Notes under the pieces: model-generated
The model's input: the letters and a program-made list of their open reading frames with translations, nothing else
What the model was told of the DNA's origin: nothing
Databases searched by the model: none
Part shown: positions 24,739 through 37,941 of the stretch, one piece after another
Layout: every line of letters begins with the position of its first letter
Position numbering within the stretch: the stretch's first letter is position 1
Assembly (NCBI GenBank): GCA_028455995.1
Contig: JABELC010000008.1
Span: 1,549,501-1,613,500 of the forward strand
From: Scleromitrula shiraiana
Taxonomy: Eukaryota > Ascomycota > Leotiomycetes > Helotiales > Sclerotiniaceae
Length of the DNA stretch: 64,000 bases
Direction of reading: 5' to 3'
Position numbers and translations under genes: made by a program

Positions 24739-27654
24739 AGATGTGTTTGTATGGGTGGGTGTTATGGGGTGTTATGGGAAGGGAGGGGGAGGAAGGGGAG
24801 AAGATGGGACGAGAGGGAGAGAGAGTTATGGCATGGTTTTATCGTTAAATAGATCAATCTATATACAGTTTTGAATATCAGCCTATTTCGTAGTATCAAC
24901 TAAAGAGTCATTTCTATGATATAGCTTCTCTCTATTTGCTCCCGCTATTGAATGAATAACTTTACATTAGTTTGATTAGGCCGTGTGATAGACGAATGGT
25001 TTAGGGATATTGTTGTAGAATATTGGGGTGTGGATATTCGTCATTAGCATTTTTGTTTTTGAGGGGGAGACTGGCTCTTCCCTTTAGATGAGGGGTTAAG
25101 AGGGGGAGGGAAGATGTTGGAGGGGTGTGCATGGGACAGAAAGGAGGAAACTGGGTATTATCGAAGAAAACAATGCTCCATTAAGGTTTCATTGTTAGCA
25201 TTGAGAATTGGATGGGTTGGCAGGCTAGAATAGAGAATTGAAACTAATGCGTTGTGAGAAAATTTTTGCTCAGTTCAAGTTCTAATATTTGACCGGCAAT
25301 ATAATTCAAACAGCCAACAGTTGTAAATCACCCTTGAAAGCACACAATAGATTCGCCAGTCGTGCGCACGTTATTAATGATAATGATGATGCATCAATCC
25401 CTAATAATTCCTGGATTTACAATTTGTATTGTTGGAGTCGTCGGTGAGGCGGTGAAGGCATGGCGATTGTTCCTTAATACAATCATGTATACTATGCCGA
25501 CGAGGATAATATGCAGGTTCAGTACGATCGGGGAAGTGGGTGGGAAGAAGATCTATTTTGATGGCTGTAGTATGATGAATCGGGGATTACAAAAAACTGC
25601 AATGCACCTACCTACCTATGCAAGACTGAATTGGGGAAATTAATCGACCCGTCCAAAACTCCAAAATCCCGGTTCTTGGCACATCTAGAGTTGCATTGCA
25701 TGAACCGACAACCAGAAACATCCATCTTAAATGACCTGCATAAATGCGGTGTCTTTGATTTCGTTCATGTTCGTTGTCCCTGAAGAACGTTTATTCAATA
25801 CTGCCGCACAAGCCTCATATATGCGGGGTGCCAAATTCATGACAAGAATAGAAACACTTCTTTAACTAAACGTGGCAAGGTGCATTTTCAAGTACCTCTA
25901 ACGTAGTATAATAATCGGTGCATATGACAGAAGTTTGCAAGATTTATCATCCATATATACGATGACCACGATCGGCACATCGGCTCAATCTTCCACCCAA
26001 CCATTCTTCGTATCTTCTATCTTTTGAGAATTTCGGTGAGACCCTTGGAGACACGCCCAAAATGTTCAAGTTTGCGGATGTTATAATCTGGGGAAAGGGG
26101 GGGAAGAAAATGTCCAAACGTGCAGATTTCCAAGAACCAAGATCTGGTACGCGTGACATCCGCTCTGATGTTTTCTTGCTAGTTTCCGTGCATGAACCCG
26201 CGGTAAACTACGTGTACGAATATCGGAGGCCGATCAGTATGGTCAATTCGGCATCGATATGGAGTGTCTTCCCGAATCATACTTTGATCCTTGTGAAATT
26301 GTGATACTCTGATTATGAGTTTGCTTCATGCTAACTGGTTAAAGTCACACACCTTGGCGTCAAAAAAGAATGTTCTGAAGTATGCAACGATCAAAGAGTC
26401 GGGAGTCTGAGGCAATGTCGTGCTTAATTGCACTTGCTTTTCTTTTGAGAATAATCTTCGATCTTCTTCGATCTTGAAGATTTGTTAACTAAAACGACCT
26501 GTTTTGCATTGCCCCCCATCATTTTGATATTCAATATGTCGAGACGAGCATGACACCAGGGGATTTTTAAGAGCGGCCCACGATTAGATCATGCAATAGA
26601 GTAAATTCTCGATCAAATGTTCTTGGAAATTCCGGATATCTCATCCGCACGGGCGTTGAGGATGGAAAGATGCCTGTGAAAGATAGAGCATATGATCCGA
26701 TATTGGTGGTGAAGGATTGTCTGTGCGAAAGCCTCCGAACTAGGGTTTTCAAAAATTGAAAACAGGGAGTAAGTGCACTTCTTATGATCTTCTCAGGTAT
26801 TACTGTTGATGAATCCTTTTCGAACACAAAGAAAATTGAGTAGCGTGAACAAATCAATTGCAAATCATCTCATCGCTGGCTAGAAGTAATATATTGAAGT
26901 TAGGTAGAATAGCTGAGGCATCAGTCGAAGTTCTGGGGATAGAAAGATGTGTAAGACTGGTGGTGATGATTGTTACACGAGCTTCCCGTGTAAATCCTTC
27001 CCGTTGCCCCTGTAGATTTGGCTTGGTCCATGTCAAAGAGTTTATAACTTATCGGTACTTTGGATGATATCATCGTAATTGGTACGTGTATATCTGTTCA
27101 TCTAATGTACATTTTCAGCCCGTTGTCGTATCCATTCTCGCAAGATTAGACAAATTGGAGAAGATTTCCACAAGCGATAGATTCGGTCATACTGTGGCAA
27201 CCATACCATCGGGTCTGGCTCTGACAATTTATAGGATCATGTTAACTCCGACAGATATGGCAAGGATTATTGCATTTGCCAAAGTCGGATTTAATTGCTA
27301 TGAGTCTATGGTCGATGTCAATATATCTAGAGGCGAGATTCTGGAAGCTCGGGATCAATCCGTCAACTTAACCCTGGATTCACGTTTTCAATTGCTGTTA
27401 ATGTATTCGACACGATGTATGGAAATAGTACAACACCAAATGGGCTCCCGTGTATTCAATTCTTCGGACTCTAGAACAGATCAACCCTGGCTCGATGTTG
27501 AATGTTGTAGCACGAGTTGCCGAGAACTCACCCACCATCATGAGCACAAACCTGTATGGCGGCAAGTCTTTGCGAGCTAATGTAATCACCCGCGATAGCG
27601 AGTCCATGACGGCCTTATCCGCACTTACATACCATACCATTGCCGTCGACTATT

Positions 27655-27695
27655 AAATAAATAAATAAATAAATAAACAAACAAACAAACAAACA
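27655..27695. repeat. Compound tetranucleotide repeat (AAAT)n(AAAC)n
   Basis: About five AAAT units pass directly into about five AAAC units, a simple compound microsatellite. Confidence 0.9.
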
Positions 27696-28024
27696 TTCAA
27701 AATACAAACAAATGTAGCAAACTTTTATATCATTTCTCGATGAAATTCGACCTTTTAAAATATGTTAGCCCTCTTTTCGCGTGGATTTGTTTGTTTACTT
27801 CCGGAAGTTCGGGCTTTATAGATTAATGCATGGTAAAATGCACATTTCTATCACATTTTAATAAGTATATACAATCATATACTATAGCCTTTTCGTTGCA
27901 GCCCCGTTGAGAGCAGGGAAACTCTTGGGGGATTTCAAATTCTTTCATAGTTTTAAGATGCAATAGATTTGATAAATTGTTGTTCATATGGAAATATGGA
28001 AATAGACCTGTTAAGATTTATTTA

Positions 28025-28329
<305 letters not shown>

Positions 28330-29052
28330 AATTTCTAATACTAAGTCTGAAGATTAGAGTAAAATCTCAGTCATTCACGAATCCTTAGGAAAATTCTCGG
28401 CTTTTTTTTTAAAAAATCAATTATTCAAGCTTAATAATAATTCTTCTCCGCGTCCAATCAAGAATTGACCCTCGTTTCACTCCTAGAGAAAAGGGTCCCT
28501 GTATGCCCCTCATAGATCTTTTTTGCTTGATGGCTCGCAAGATCCTTGAAGCGTGATATATGATGGAAGACGCCGGGGCCTCCTTTTCATGGCTGTACAT
28601 CAAGCATCAAGAAAGCCATCAACGCCATACAAGCAGGTTGCCAGCCAATAGATTGCAACCCTGCTTTTGTTGTCGTTTTATATTCTGATGTCTCTCAACT
28701 GTAGCCTTAGACTTGGATGTGCGCTAGACCCATGTTATAGCATCTGAAAAAGTCTTTTAGCAGTTTGAAGGAGATGTATTTTGGTATCTTTGCCTGTTTT
28801 TGTTTCACTGCCATGCTTTCGGAATTCAAGGGCTACCTATTAGCGCAGAGGTCAACCTGGGTGTCGTTCTGTGCAACCATTCTTATACGGCATTTCTACT
28901 AACCACAGCTGGAGATGAATATATGAATCAAATCCCCCTCGAAGTCGAGCAGCAAAAATCGCAAAAGTAGGTACAGATCAACTATAAGTGTATACTTTCT
29001 TGAAACAATTAATTCTGCGTGTTATATTGTCTCTTATATTCGATAAGCAATT

Positions 29053-30898
29053 ATGAAGCAAGCTCAAGGTACATCTTGGGGACGGTGGAATGACCAGCCT
29101 CAAATTGAACTATGGCATATGGATAATAGCCTTCTACAATTTCTAGGACCTCAGTCAGTTCCTTCAACGGGAATGACTCTACCTGTTATATCGTCATCTT
29201 ATATTCCCCCCAACACCCTTTTCAGTGGCAACACTATACCTGCCAATCAACAGTTTCCACAGAGCGCATTTGGTCACACTTCCTACTCAAATGGGAACTC
29301 GATTACGGTCATACCTACTTATGGCGCAAACTATATCCAGCAACGCCCTCTTCCTCTTCCTCGAGTAACGCAATACGATGGTAATAACAACGACAGAGCT
29401 CCCATCAGAAACACTCACAAAAACTATACCGAAGGCAATCAAACTCAGGACCCACCAGTAAAGCCAGAGCCCACATTTTTCACCCTTGAAACCCGCGAAT
29501 CGCAAAAGCCGCGATCTAAGATGAGGAAACCTCGCAATCATACCGCCAGTGTTGTTAAGATGGAATTCGATACACATGTAGACCAGTTAATGAAGACTAT
29601 TCAGGAGTCTAGTCTCAATGATAAGGAAAAGTTTGAGGTAAGCGTAATTCACGCCCAGCTCATCAATAGGCTTTGATAAATCCAAGCAAGTCATATACTT
29701 TTAAGAAAGATAATGTAGCTGACATGCCAATTACCAGGAAGATCCAGAAGATATTGAAAAGAAAAAGTTCAAGTGCACCTGGGAAGGTTGCGGAATGCGA
29801 TTTCCACAAAAGACCAATCTGGAGACCCATGAGAGGAAACACAATGGAGAAAAACCATTTGTAAGTAAGATCCATGGAATTTCTCACTTCCAAGTTAACA
29901 GGACTCCAAGCCATGTAAATATGAAGGGTGTGGTATGTGGTTTTCTCAGCCAGGAAATCGCCATGTAAGCCACCGTGATCTGAACATCATCGAACCCTTT
30001 TGATTAACACTGCAATTTCCTATCAGACCCATGAAGAGCGACATACTGGAAAGAGACCCTTCATATGCGAGGTTTGCGGCAAAAGCTTTGTTCATAAAGG
30101 GAATTTGAAATCCCACGAAAACATTCATAATGGAAAGGCACCCCGCTTCCTCTGCAAGTTTGGCACATGCAACAGAACCTTTAGCCAAGTTGGGAATTTG
30201 AAGGTATGTATTGTCAATCCATATTATTGGGAATATTTGTCCATTCAGTTCTTGCTGTATCTATGGCTACATCTACTTCATCTGTCACAAAGTCTCTAGC
30301 TGACCAAAATCGATAGGCTCACACGAATAACTTTCACGCACAAATTGTTCAGGAATATGAACGCAAATTCAAGAACATTCACAGAAGTCAACTGTCTCCT
30401 TCAGACAGAGAGATTTTTGATCACATGAGAGAGCTCTACAAGAACAGTAACAAGGGAATTAAAGGCCGTGGCAAAGGTCGTAAGGTCCAGATCATACCCC
30501 AAAGTCCCGCCTCATCCATAACTTCGTCTACAATCTCCACGCCCAATTCATCTGTTTCCTCCACCTCATTCATCTCATCCACATCCTCGGTTTCATCTTT
30601 CTCGCAAGATTACAAAAATTTCCACATGGATCTCGAGCCAGAGAAATCCCACCGCGGTTTAATACTTCCGGGTTTAACCCCCCTCGTTACCGTCCCGGTT
30701 TCTTTCCCAAATACTATTCCAATGTCATTGGGTACCAGCCAAGGTTTACAGAACAACGGTAATGAAAGATTCTACGTGCTAGAGGAAAACTCAAATGTTG
30801 AGAGTTCTTCCTGTTTTGGGAATCAATCTTCCTCGACCACTAGTTATGGGTCAAAGAGTCAATCTCAGGGTTTGGGCTTTGGTGATAAGTTGCATTAG
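29053..30898 (+). CDS. C2H2 zinc-finger transcription factor, Azf1-like
   Basis: Five exons (29053-29637, 29738-29860, 29902-29964, 30027-30203, 30317-30898) give 509 residues. The N-terminal 195 residues are Ser/Pro/Asn-rich and end in a short helix (HVDQLMKTIQESSLNDKEKF). Four tandem C2H2 fingers follow: C-x4-C (FKCTWEGCGMRF), C-x4-C (PCKYEGCGMWF), C-x2-C (FICEVCGKSF) and C-x4-C (FLCKFGTCNRTF) with H-x3-4-H ends; TGKRPF and NGEKPF linkers are visible. After them lies the conserved block EYERKFKNIHRSQLSPSDRE, typical of the fungal Azf1-like group. The tail is Ser/Thr-rich. It is a nuclear DNA-binding regulator; targets are unknown. The third exon is only 63 nt, and the intron before it 41 nt, close to the lower limit. 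Confidence 0.9.
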
Positions 30899-31447
30899 GA
30901 CGAGTTCATTTCTATTCGTCTTAATTCTGATGATAATTATACGGCGGTTTATGAGTATGTATTATGCTATCTGTATGGATATTTTGATTCTTGTCTCTCT
31001 CTTAACTTGGGGTGTATTTCCTACATTTTGATTTTTTCATGTCAAGGGTATCTTTTATCAACAAGGATGAACATACTATAGTCAGTCATTTCAATCATCT
31101 ATTTCCATGGGATCTTCGGGGGGTGGATATTTTCCTGTTAAAGTTTTTGTCGTCTATGTTGGGAACTGGGCTCCTTATGTAGCGGTACATAATGAGGGAT
31201 GGGAATCTGCTTTACGGCTGTAGGAATGGGTTTGCTTAGGAGGAAAAAGCATGTTTTATTTGGGATCATCATGTCTAATGACTGGTATGTGGATGGCGAA
31301 TGGACTCGGATGAATACAAAAAAAAGTAAACAATTAGTATTTACTTAGCATTTCACATCATGGAAATATATTTATGTTATTATTACTTTTGTACTAGTAT
31401 GCAACGCTTGATAGAGCATGACGCACTGGCATGTGGTTATCATACTT

Positions 31448-31469
31448 ATAATCGTCGGACTTCGCTTAA
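31448..31469 (+). repeat. Left terminal inverted repeat
   Basis: 22 bp, pairs with 31892-31913 with one mismatch (C versus A at the sixteenth position). Confidence 0.8.
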
Positions 31470-31891
31470 TAAACAAAATATAATCAATGAATGAGTTTAT
31501 TATCCAACAAAATTCAAGTTCTAAATAGTACTATTTTATTTAAAAAATAGATGTTTTTAGTACTAGTATTAATAATTTCAAGTTTAAATTTTTGAAATTT
31601 GAAATTAATATAAATTAATCTGAAAAAAATTAATGTTGATTTTTAAAGTTTTAATTTTAAATTTAGTAATGATTTTTAATTTCAAAGTTAGTATTAAAAA
31701 GCCTATTAGTAAAATTATATTTTATTTATATATAACTTGAAAATTTATTATAGTTCAAGTTTTAATGAAAATTCATTGTATTATACAAATTCTTATTTAT
31801 TACTACTAGTAGTAACTACAACTTAGTAATTCTTACTAACTACTATATCTTGTTTATCACAAAAAGACGAGGTCCTCAGGCTTTACGGAAG

Positions 31892-31913
31892 TTAAGCTAA
31901 GTCCGACGATTAT
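31892..31913 (-). repeat. Right terminal inverted repeat
   Basis: 22 bp, reverse complement of 31448-31469 with one mismatch. Confidence 0.8.
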
Positions 31914-32568
31914 GCACTTGAAATTTGTATCTTTACATCACTGCATCCACGTGGCCAAGCAGAAAAGAGAGCAAGTAATAAGATCGAGATTTCCAAAGAT
32001 TGAGGCTTCTCGATCCCCTCGAAAAAGGGATCGACTACGCCCGAAACTCGTCTGTCCCCTTACATCACGACCAATCAATTATCCCCAACTCGCAATCTCA
32101 AATTAATCAACCCAATCTGCAAAGAGCAGGTTTTTTCAACATGGGTATACTGCGTGTTTCCCATTCAGGGAAAGTAAGGGGGGATGGAAGATGTTAAACG
32201 GGGACGGGTAATAAAAGACGGGATGGACGGCTAATAACAACGGGGAACAAAAAGTGATACATAGCGTCCGTAGCGCCTTCATACCGGGGAGCAAAAAGGT
32301 CGAGGCGGGAAAGGCTGGAATAATGTCTTGGGCGTAGATACTGTGCATGCAGGGAGGCAGGGTTGGCCCTTGCATCACGTGTGGTTCTGGCGCGATGTCA
32401 GATTTGATATGAATGTGATAGATAAGAAGATGGATAGAAATCTAGCTATCTAAGCTGGACATGACCGATAGGGACCGAAACTCCCTATCTTAAATATAAT
32501 ATCAGATGTCCGAACTTTTGAGGAACCAGAAACCGAACCGAACCGAACCGACTCGTATTCACTTATAA

Positions 32569-33100
32569 CTAGCCTCCATGAAGTGTCGAAACGAAGAGGA
32601 TGTTATCATTGGGCTGTAAGGCATATGAGGCTTCCCCCTCCAATTCCCAATCTGCATCATTGATCAGAACAAGGATCCCAGGACGCCTAGAATTTCTTGG
32701 TCAGTTTGGGGTACACAACAGTAGGTGTAGTTGTATTACATATGCATAGCATAAGATTAGGTGAAGGGCTTAATAATGACAAGACATGACAAGATGCAAA
32801 GGAAAATATAGATAGTGATAACATACACGTGACTATCGAGTACAAACATATCCTTCCTACTATCCTTCATAACCTCATCGCATAGATAATTTACCAACCA
32901 GCCAACTGTAACTACATCTCCCTTGGAGTCTTTTGTGGGAATAGAGAGTTTGTGGGATCTTTCGTCAGAAAACAACATTTCGAGACCGCCACTGATTTAA
33001 GGAGAGGCATTTGTTAGTTGGTGGAATTTGAAAAATGTAATAAAAAGGTCGACACTTACGTGAACTCGACAACTATATTCATCTTTTCTTCGGTAGTCAT
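32569..33100 (-). CDS. URM1: Ubiquitin-related modifier Urm1
   Basis: Three exons (33100-33060, 32991-32827, 32686-32569) give 107 residues, the normal Urm1 size. The fold blocks are in order: VVEFTGGLEMLFSDERSHKL (beta hairpin), VTVGWLVNYLCDEV (helix), then RPGILVLINDADWELEG and the C-terminus LFVSTLHGG ending exactly in Gly-Gly. The terminal GG is thiocarboxylated by Uba4 so that Urm1 acts as sulfur carrier for 2-thiolation of the tRNA wobble uridine U34, and also as a protein modifier. Both introns have good sites (GTAAGT..CAG, GTATGT..TAG). It is divergent from ELP2, with 509 bp between the ATGs. Confidence 0.96.
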
Positions 33101-33609
33101 TTTGAAAGGAGTGTTGTGAACTTTACTTGGTTACTCATGGATTTGAGGTGGTGGTTGTTGCAGCAGAATCCCAAGGTTTTGAAAAGCTCAAGTGCTGCTG
33201 CAGCCTCGCTTAAAACCGACGTTTGTTCTTACAATGATAAGTTGTTTGTTAACGTTCTGAAAGGCTGAGATAATATCTAAAGTTCAAAAGAATTTCACTA
33301 GAACGTACGATTAAAATTCATTCTGAATAGCTTCACTTCCAATTATTGAGAGGCTCTGATCGAATTTGGATAATAAATTCAATTTTGATTGATTTTTGAA
33401 TCTTACCTTGCCGCCATGATCATGACTCTAACCAAAATTTCTCGCGAAAACAATTTTCACCACATGCAACACCAACAACTTCAAGCATAAAGAGCCTCAA
33501 ACAGCCCAACGAGCAATATCAAATCGCAATCCAATCATCTATAAAATTGTCATAATTTATGATGCAATAAATTTATTAATCTTTTCTGATTGCACTTGAT
33601 GATTTAAAA
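33101..33609. promoter_or_regulatory. Shared divergent promoter region of URM1 and ELP2
   Basis: The 509 bp between the two ATGs has no other gene and must serve both. Two genes of the same tRNA U34 modification route are fired from it, which makes co-regulation plausible. No specific factor site was assigned. Confidence 0.6.
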
Positions 33610-36217
33610 ATGAGCAAATTCACACCAGAATATCTCTCGGCAGGTGCAAATAGGCACCCTGCCACAGCCGATTGGGACGAGTCGGGGATTCTAGCATATG
33701 GCACAGATAGAAATATTGCATTATGGCGTCCAAATGTAAGTTTACTGATGAACACCAAGAGTAGTTCTGGTGCTGTAATCTGAGCACCACAGAGAATTTC
33801 ACTTGTACACCAAGAACCACAGCTGATATATGACTAGGGCGAAAACTCCCAAGGTGTCTTTGAACTTCTTGGTGGTCATACAGACACTGTGAATGTAGTC
33901 AAGTTTGTTCCCAAGTCACATGGCCTGATAATCAGTGGGTCAGTGGATAAGACTGTTAAGATATGGAAACTGGATGAAGTGTCCCAGAGCTATACTTGCA
34001 TTCAAACGATTTCGGATCATCAAACTACAATAAATTGCCTTGCTGTTACAGAGGGATCTAAGACCTTTGTCACAGGTTCAGCAGACGCTATTGTCAAGGT
34101 TTGGAAATTTGATGAAAACAATGTTGCGAATTTGCAACAAACTATTACCATCACTCCACGATTATTTCCATTGGCGCTCGCATTAAGTCCATTGACGGGA
34201 GCACCAAACTCTCTCGTTCTAGCGGTTGCGGGAACCAAAGATATTATTCAGCTTCACGTACTTGATTCTCAAGAGGGATCAGAATTTAAGTATAGAGCTA
34301 CATTATCTGGACACGAAGGATGGATCAGATCATTGGAGTTCACTAAAGAAAATGACAGCCCATCAAGTGATTTACTTTTGGCATCAGCCAGTCAGGATAA
34401 ATACATTCGCTTGTGGAGAATTCACCAAGGTATAGAGTTACCAGCCGCGGCCGCTGCAGCAGACTCAACATTCGGCGCATTCATGCCAGGGAAATCTCTA
34501 TCTAATAAAGCCCATCGATTCAAGGCTGAAGGTTTGGATTTCTCTTCCACATTCGAGGCTTTACTTCTCGGTCACGAAGATTGGATTTATAGTACCAGAT
34601 GGCGACCATTTGGCAATAAATTACAACTTCTCTCAGCATCAGCCGACAACTCCCTTGCAATCTGGGAACCGGATGCAAGTACTGGAGTATGGGTGACTAT
34701 TGCACGACTTGGTGAGATCAGCGCCGAGAAAGGATCAACCACGGCAACCGGTAGTACAGGAGGATTCTGGACCGGGCTATGGTCTCCCAATGGTTGTACA
34801 GTTGTATCTTTGGGACGTACAGGAAGTTGGAGATTATGGAATTTTAACCCCGAACAAGATCGCTGGACTCAAAGTGTTGCGATTTCCGGACATGTGAAAC
34901 CTGTTATGGGGATCTCATGGTCGAAAGATGGAGACTACATACTCTCGACCAGCACGGATCAAACCACAAGATTACATGCGCAATGGAAACGAGACGGTCT
35001 CTCATCTTGGCATGAAATGGCTAGACCTCAAATTCACGGTTATGATTTAAATTGTATTGATTCGCTCGGAGAATCACAATTCGTCTCCGGAGCCGACGAG
35101 AAACTCCTCCGAGTATTCAACGAACCCAGAGCCGTCGCCAATATGCTCCACCAACTCTGCGGAATTGGCGGTTCGTCTCAACAAATCGAAGCCATGCCCG
35201 ATGCAGCCAATATGCCCGTATTGGGTCTATCAAACAAAGCCATCGAGGCCGTCGCCGATGACGAAGAAGTCCAAAAGAGCTACAACCATAATGATCGTGA
35301 TGCCATTGATCCCGCTTCCATCGTCCACAAATCGACTCTCAACCTCGCACATCCACCCCTCGAAGACCATCTCTCGCGTCATACCCTTTGGCCCGAAACC
35401 GAAAAGCTCTACGGTCATGGTTATGAGATTTCGGCTTTAGCGGCTAGTCACGATGGTTCAATTATCGCAACAGCATGTAAAGCTAGTTCTATCGATCATG
35501 CTGTAATTCGACTTTTTGAAACGAAGGAATGGCACGAAGTGAAACCACCACTTACAGCTCACTCTCTCACCATTGCACGATTAAGATTCTCGGACGACGA
35601 CAAATATTTACTTTCCGTAGGAAGAGATCGTCAATGGGCGATTTTCGAACGGGAAGGATCGGAGACCGTGACGTATAAATTGAAAGAATCGAATCCAAAG
35701 GGTCATACTAGGATGATTCTTGATGCGACCTGGGCTCCCATTTCCGGATATTTTGCTACGGCGGGCAGAGATAAACAGATTAAGATCTGGGGGAGGGAAG
35801 GAGACGATGGGGCTTTTGTTTGTAAAGCTAGTATTCCAGAAGATCATCCTGTGACGGCGATTGATTTTCTGGACAGAGTGGCTGGGGATAAGGCGGTGGT
35901 TTTGGCGGTGGGGACGGAGGTGGGGAGGTTTAGGATTTATCGGGTTGAGTTGGGGGAGAGTGTTACTGTTTCTGAGGTTTTGGGGGACTTCAGGTAAGTC
36001 ATACACTCTTTTATTCATATCCCGTATTACCTGTTCAATTTGCATCTAAGAACCATAGCTAACCAACAATCTCGCAAATAGTTCTCATTACCACCCATCC
36101 AAGGCAATCACCCAACTCGCATGGAAACCCACCACCGCCTCAAAAGATAATACTGATATGCAACTCGCAATTGCGAGTGAAGATAGTTCTTTAAGAATTT
36201 ATTCTTTGGCTCTCTAG
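33610..36217 (+). CDS. ELP2: Elongator complex subunit Elp2 (WD40 protein)
   Basis: Three exons (33610-33735, 33838-35993, 36082-36217) give 805 residues, as usual for Elp2. The N-terminus (SAGANRHPATADWD and GILAYGTDRNIALW) and WD repeats throughout (GGHTDTVNVVKFVP; SGSVDKTVKIWKLD; GHEGWIRSLEF; GHEDWIYSTRW; SGHVKPVMGISW; GHTRMILDATW; AGRDKQIKIWGRE) form the double seven-bladed propeller typical of Elp2. The family-specific segment FVSGADEKLLRVFNEPRA is present. Elp2 is a scaffold in the Elp123 core, which makes cm5U at U34 of tRNA, the precursor of mcm5U and ncm5U. The last exon restores the WD end SSLRIYSLAL. Cytosolic. Confidence 0.96.
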
Positions 36218-36507
36218 CTTGATTGTTGAATCTTTTATCTATAGGGTATCGTATGTTAAAGTACGCCCGCGTCTTTTTTTTGTTAAAATGAATGCGCCAT
36301 GCTACTCCTCCCTTACATACATACATAGAGGCGTTAAGGCACTCTTGACAAAAATGATATATAAACATAAAAAGAATCCTATATACTTCCCGTTGAGTCG
36401 TCCCTGTATATGTGAAATGATGCGTTTCGTATGCACACTTTTGCGTTGAGGTCTCTCAGCCGTTATATCGTGATATCGCCCACACATTGTCTATTCCAAC
36501 CATCCAT

Positions 36508-37562
36508 CTAAATTCTCTTCTCACTACCATATCCACCAATACCCCCAACAATATAAGCAGCCCCCTCACTTCCCGCATGATTTCTTGGTCCCCTCTCCTC
36601 TAAATCCTCCCCCAGCCACTTAAGCACCAACTCACCCAACCTCGAGTTACCGGTCCCCGTCCCCGCACTCCCCATCATCTCCTCAAACTTCTCAATACCG
36701 CCCCACTCCTTCACTTTCCCCAAACTCATGTGCACCAAATCCGTCGGCCACCCCGCCAAATTATCCAATATATGCGTCGCATAAACAATCGTACATCTTC
36801 TCTTCTCCGTCTCCTCTCTCAACCAATCCAAAAATCTTTTTCGACTTAACAAATCTAAATCTACCGTAATCTCATCTAGAAGTAAGATTCTCCACGGGCG
36901 GATTAATCCCATAGCTAATTGAACACGGCGTCGCTCCCCGTCAGATACTTGGTGCATGCGCCAATCGAGATCGATATCGAGGACTCGGACGAGCTCGTCG
37001 CGGCGGGCGGGGTAGTGGGATCCCCCGATTGAGTGCAGGAGTTCGCGCACTCCAATGTCGGTTCGCACGATGGGGTTGAGGACCCATTCGAGGCCCAGGT
37101 AGGTTACTCCTTCGAGGGTTTCTTTGAATGGGTCGAGGCCAGAGATGGAGATTGTGTTGGTGGGGGCGAGACGTTTGCCGGAGAGGAGGCGGAGGAGGGT
37201 GGTTTTGCCGGCGCCGTTGGCTCCTATTAGGCTGTGAAAGGAGAGGAGATATTAGTAAGGGTTGCAAGAGGTGGTTGGGGGTTGTTTGGAAAGAGATTGT
37301 GATTATGGAGAGTGGGGAGGTGGAGGGGTATATTGGCAGATGCGGGGTTCTTGATTAGATGAATGAGCATCGAATGGAAGAAGGAAGAGGAGGAAGCAGT
37401 AGTATTACAAGAAAATTTAGATACTAACAGTGTACGAGAAGAAGGTGGCAGACTAAGAGAAATATCTGTGAGGCCCAGAGAGGAATCCGGGAATTTATAA
37501 GTGAGGTTCTTGACCTCGATTGACGGAGCGGTCTCTTGATCTTGAGCTGTAGAATTCGACAT
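36508..37562 (-). CDS. CAF16: ABC-family ATPase, Caf16-like
   Basis: Two exons (37562-37429, 37231-36508) with a 197 nt intron give 285 residues. One ABC domain with no membrane segment: Walker A GANGAGKTTLL (assembled just after the intron), signature VSDGERRRVQLAMGL (SDGERR in place of LSGGQ, as in Caf16), Walker B ILLLDEITVDLD, and the H-loop in YATHILDN. Yeast Caf16 is a soluble ABC protein associated with the Ccr4-Not complex; its biochemical task is not firmly known. The gene is convergent with ELP2 (290 bp between stops) and divergent from ELP5 (379 bp between ATGs). A simple ABC ATPase of another class is less likely given the signature. Confidence 0.9.
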
Positions 37563-37941
37563 CTTGTACGTGAATGATATACCAAGGAGATTGAAAAGTA
37601 GAATCTAGTAAATCTATTGAGAGTAGGAAAGGAAAGAGAGAAAAAGAAGTATATAAATAAATCCCTTAATATTTTGCTCCTCCAAATGAATCTCAGTCTT
37701 AATTAGTCACACCAATTCAAGAAAATTAATGACGCGAGGATATCGAGTACCAAACAACTTCGTTCAATTGATTGATTAATTCTTATCTTATCTCGTATTC
37801 GTATTCGCATCTAGCTCCGAGCTTTTTGTTTCTGCACAATAATGACCCCGCCCCCACCAAATCTCTCGTCATACAAAGTTCACACACAAAAATCCTTTTC
37901 CCGCTCCGCCCCGCGACAATTAATCCTATATCGATATCAAG
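37563..37941. promoter_or_regulatory. Shared divergent promoter region of CAF16 and ELP5
   Basis: The 379 bp between the two ATGs holds no other gene and should contain both promoters. The plus strand is pyrimidine-rich close to the ELP5 start. Confidence 0.55.

Larger units (their letters stand above)
31448..31913. mobile_element. MITE-like element with 22 bp terminal inverted repeats
   Basis: The left end at 31448-31469 reads ATAATCGTCGGACTT followed by CGCTTAA. The right end at 31892-31913 is its reverse complement with one mismatch (21 of 22 matching). The 466 bp between the outer ends is very AT-rich, has no open frame, and contains a 16 bp palindrome (TTACTACTAGTAGTAA at about 31800-31815). 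Size, TIRs and lack of coding fit a non-autonomous DNA transposon. No clear target-site duplication is visible, so it is old or the ends are slightly misplaced. The AT bias could reflect RIP. Confidence 0.7.
30899..32568. other. Intergenic region containing a MITE-like element
   Basis: About 1.7 kb without recognised genes. Positions 31448-31913 form a TIR-bounded AT-rich element (listed separately). The part from 31914 to 32568 has only short frames and the URM1 3' flank, including five AACCG units at about 32530-32551. Confidence 0.6.

Noticed and set aside
27086..27580. 164-codon plus-strand frame in the gene-poor stretch
   Set aside because: No recognised motif, composition like random translation, overlapped by antisense frames of similar quality.
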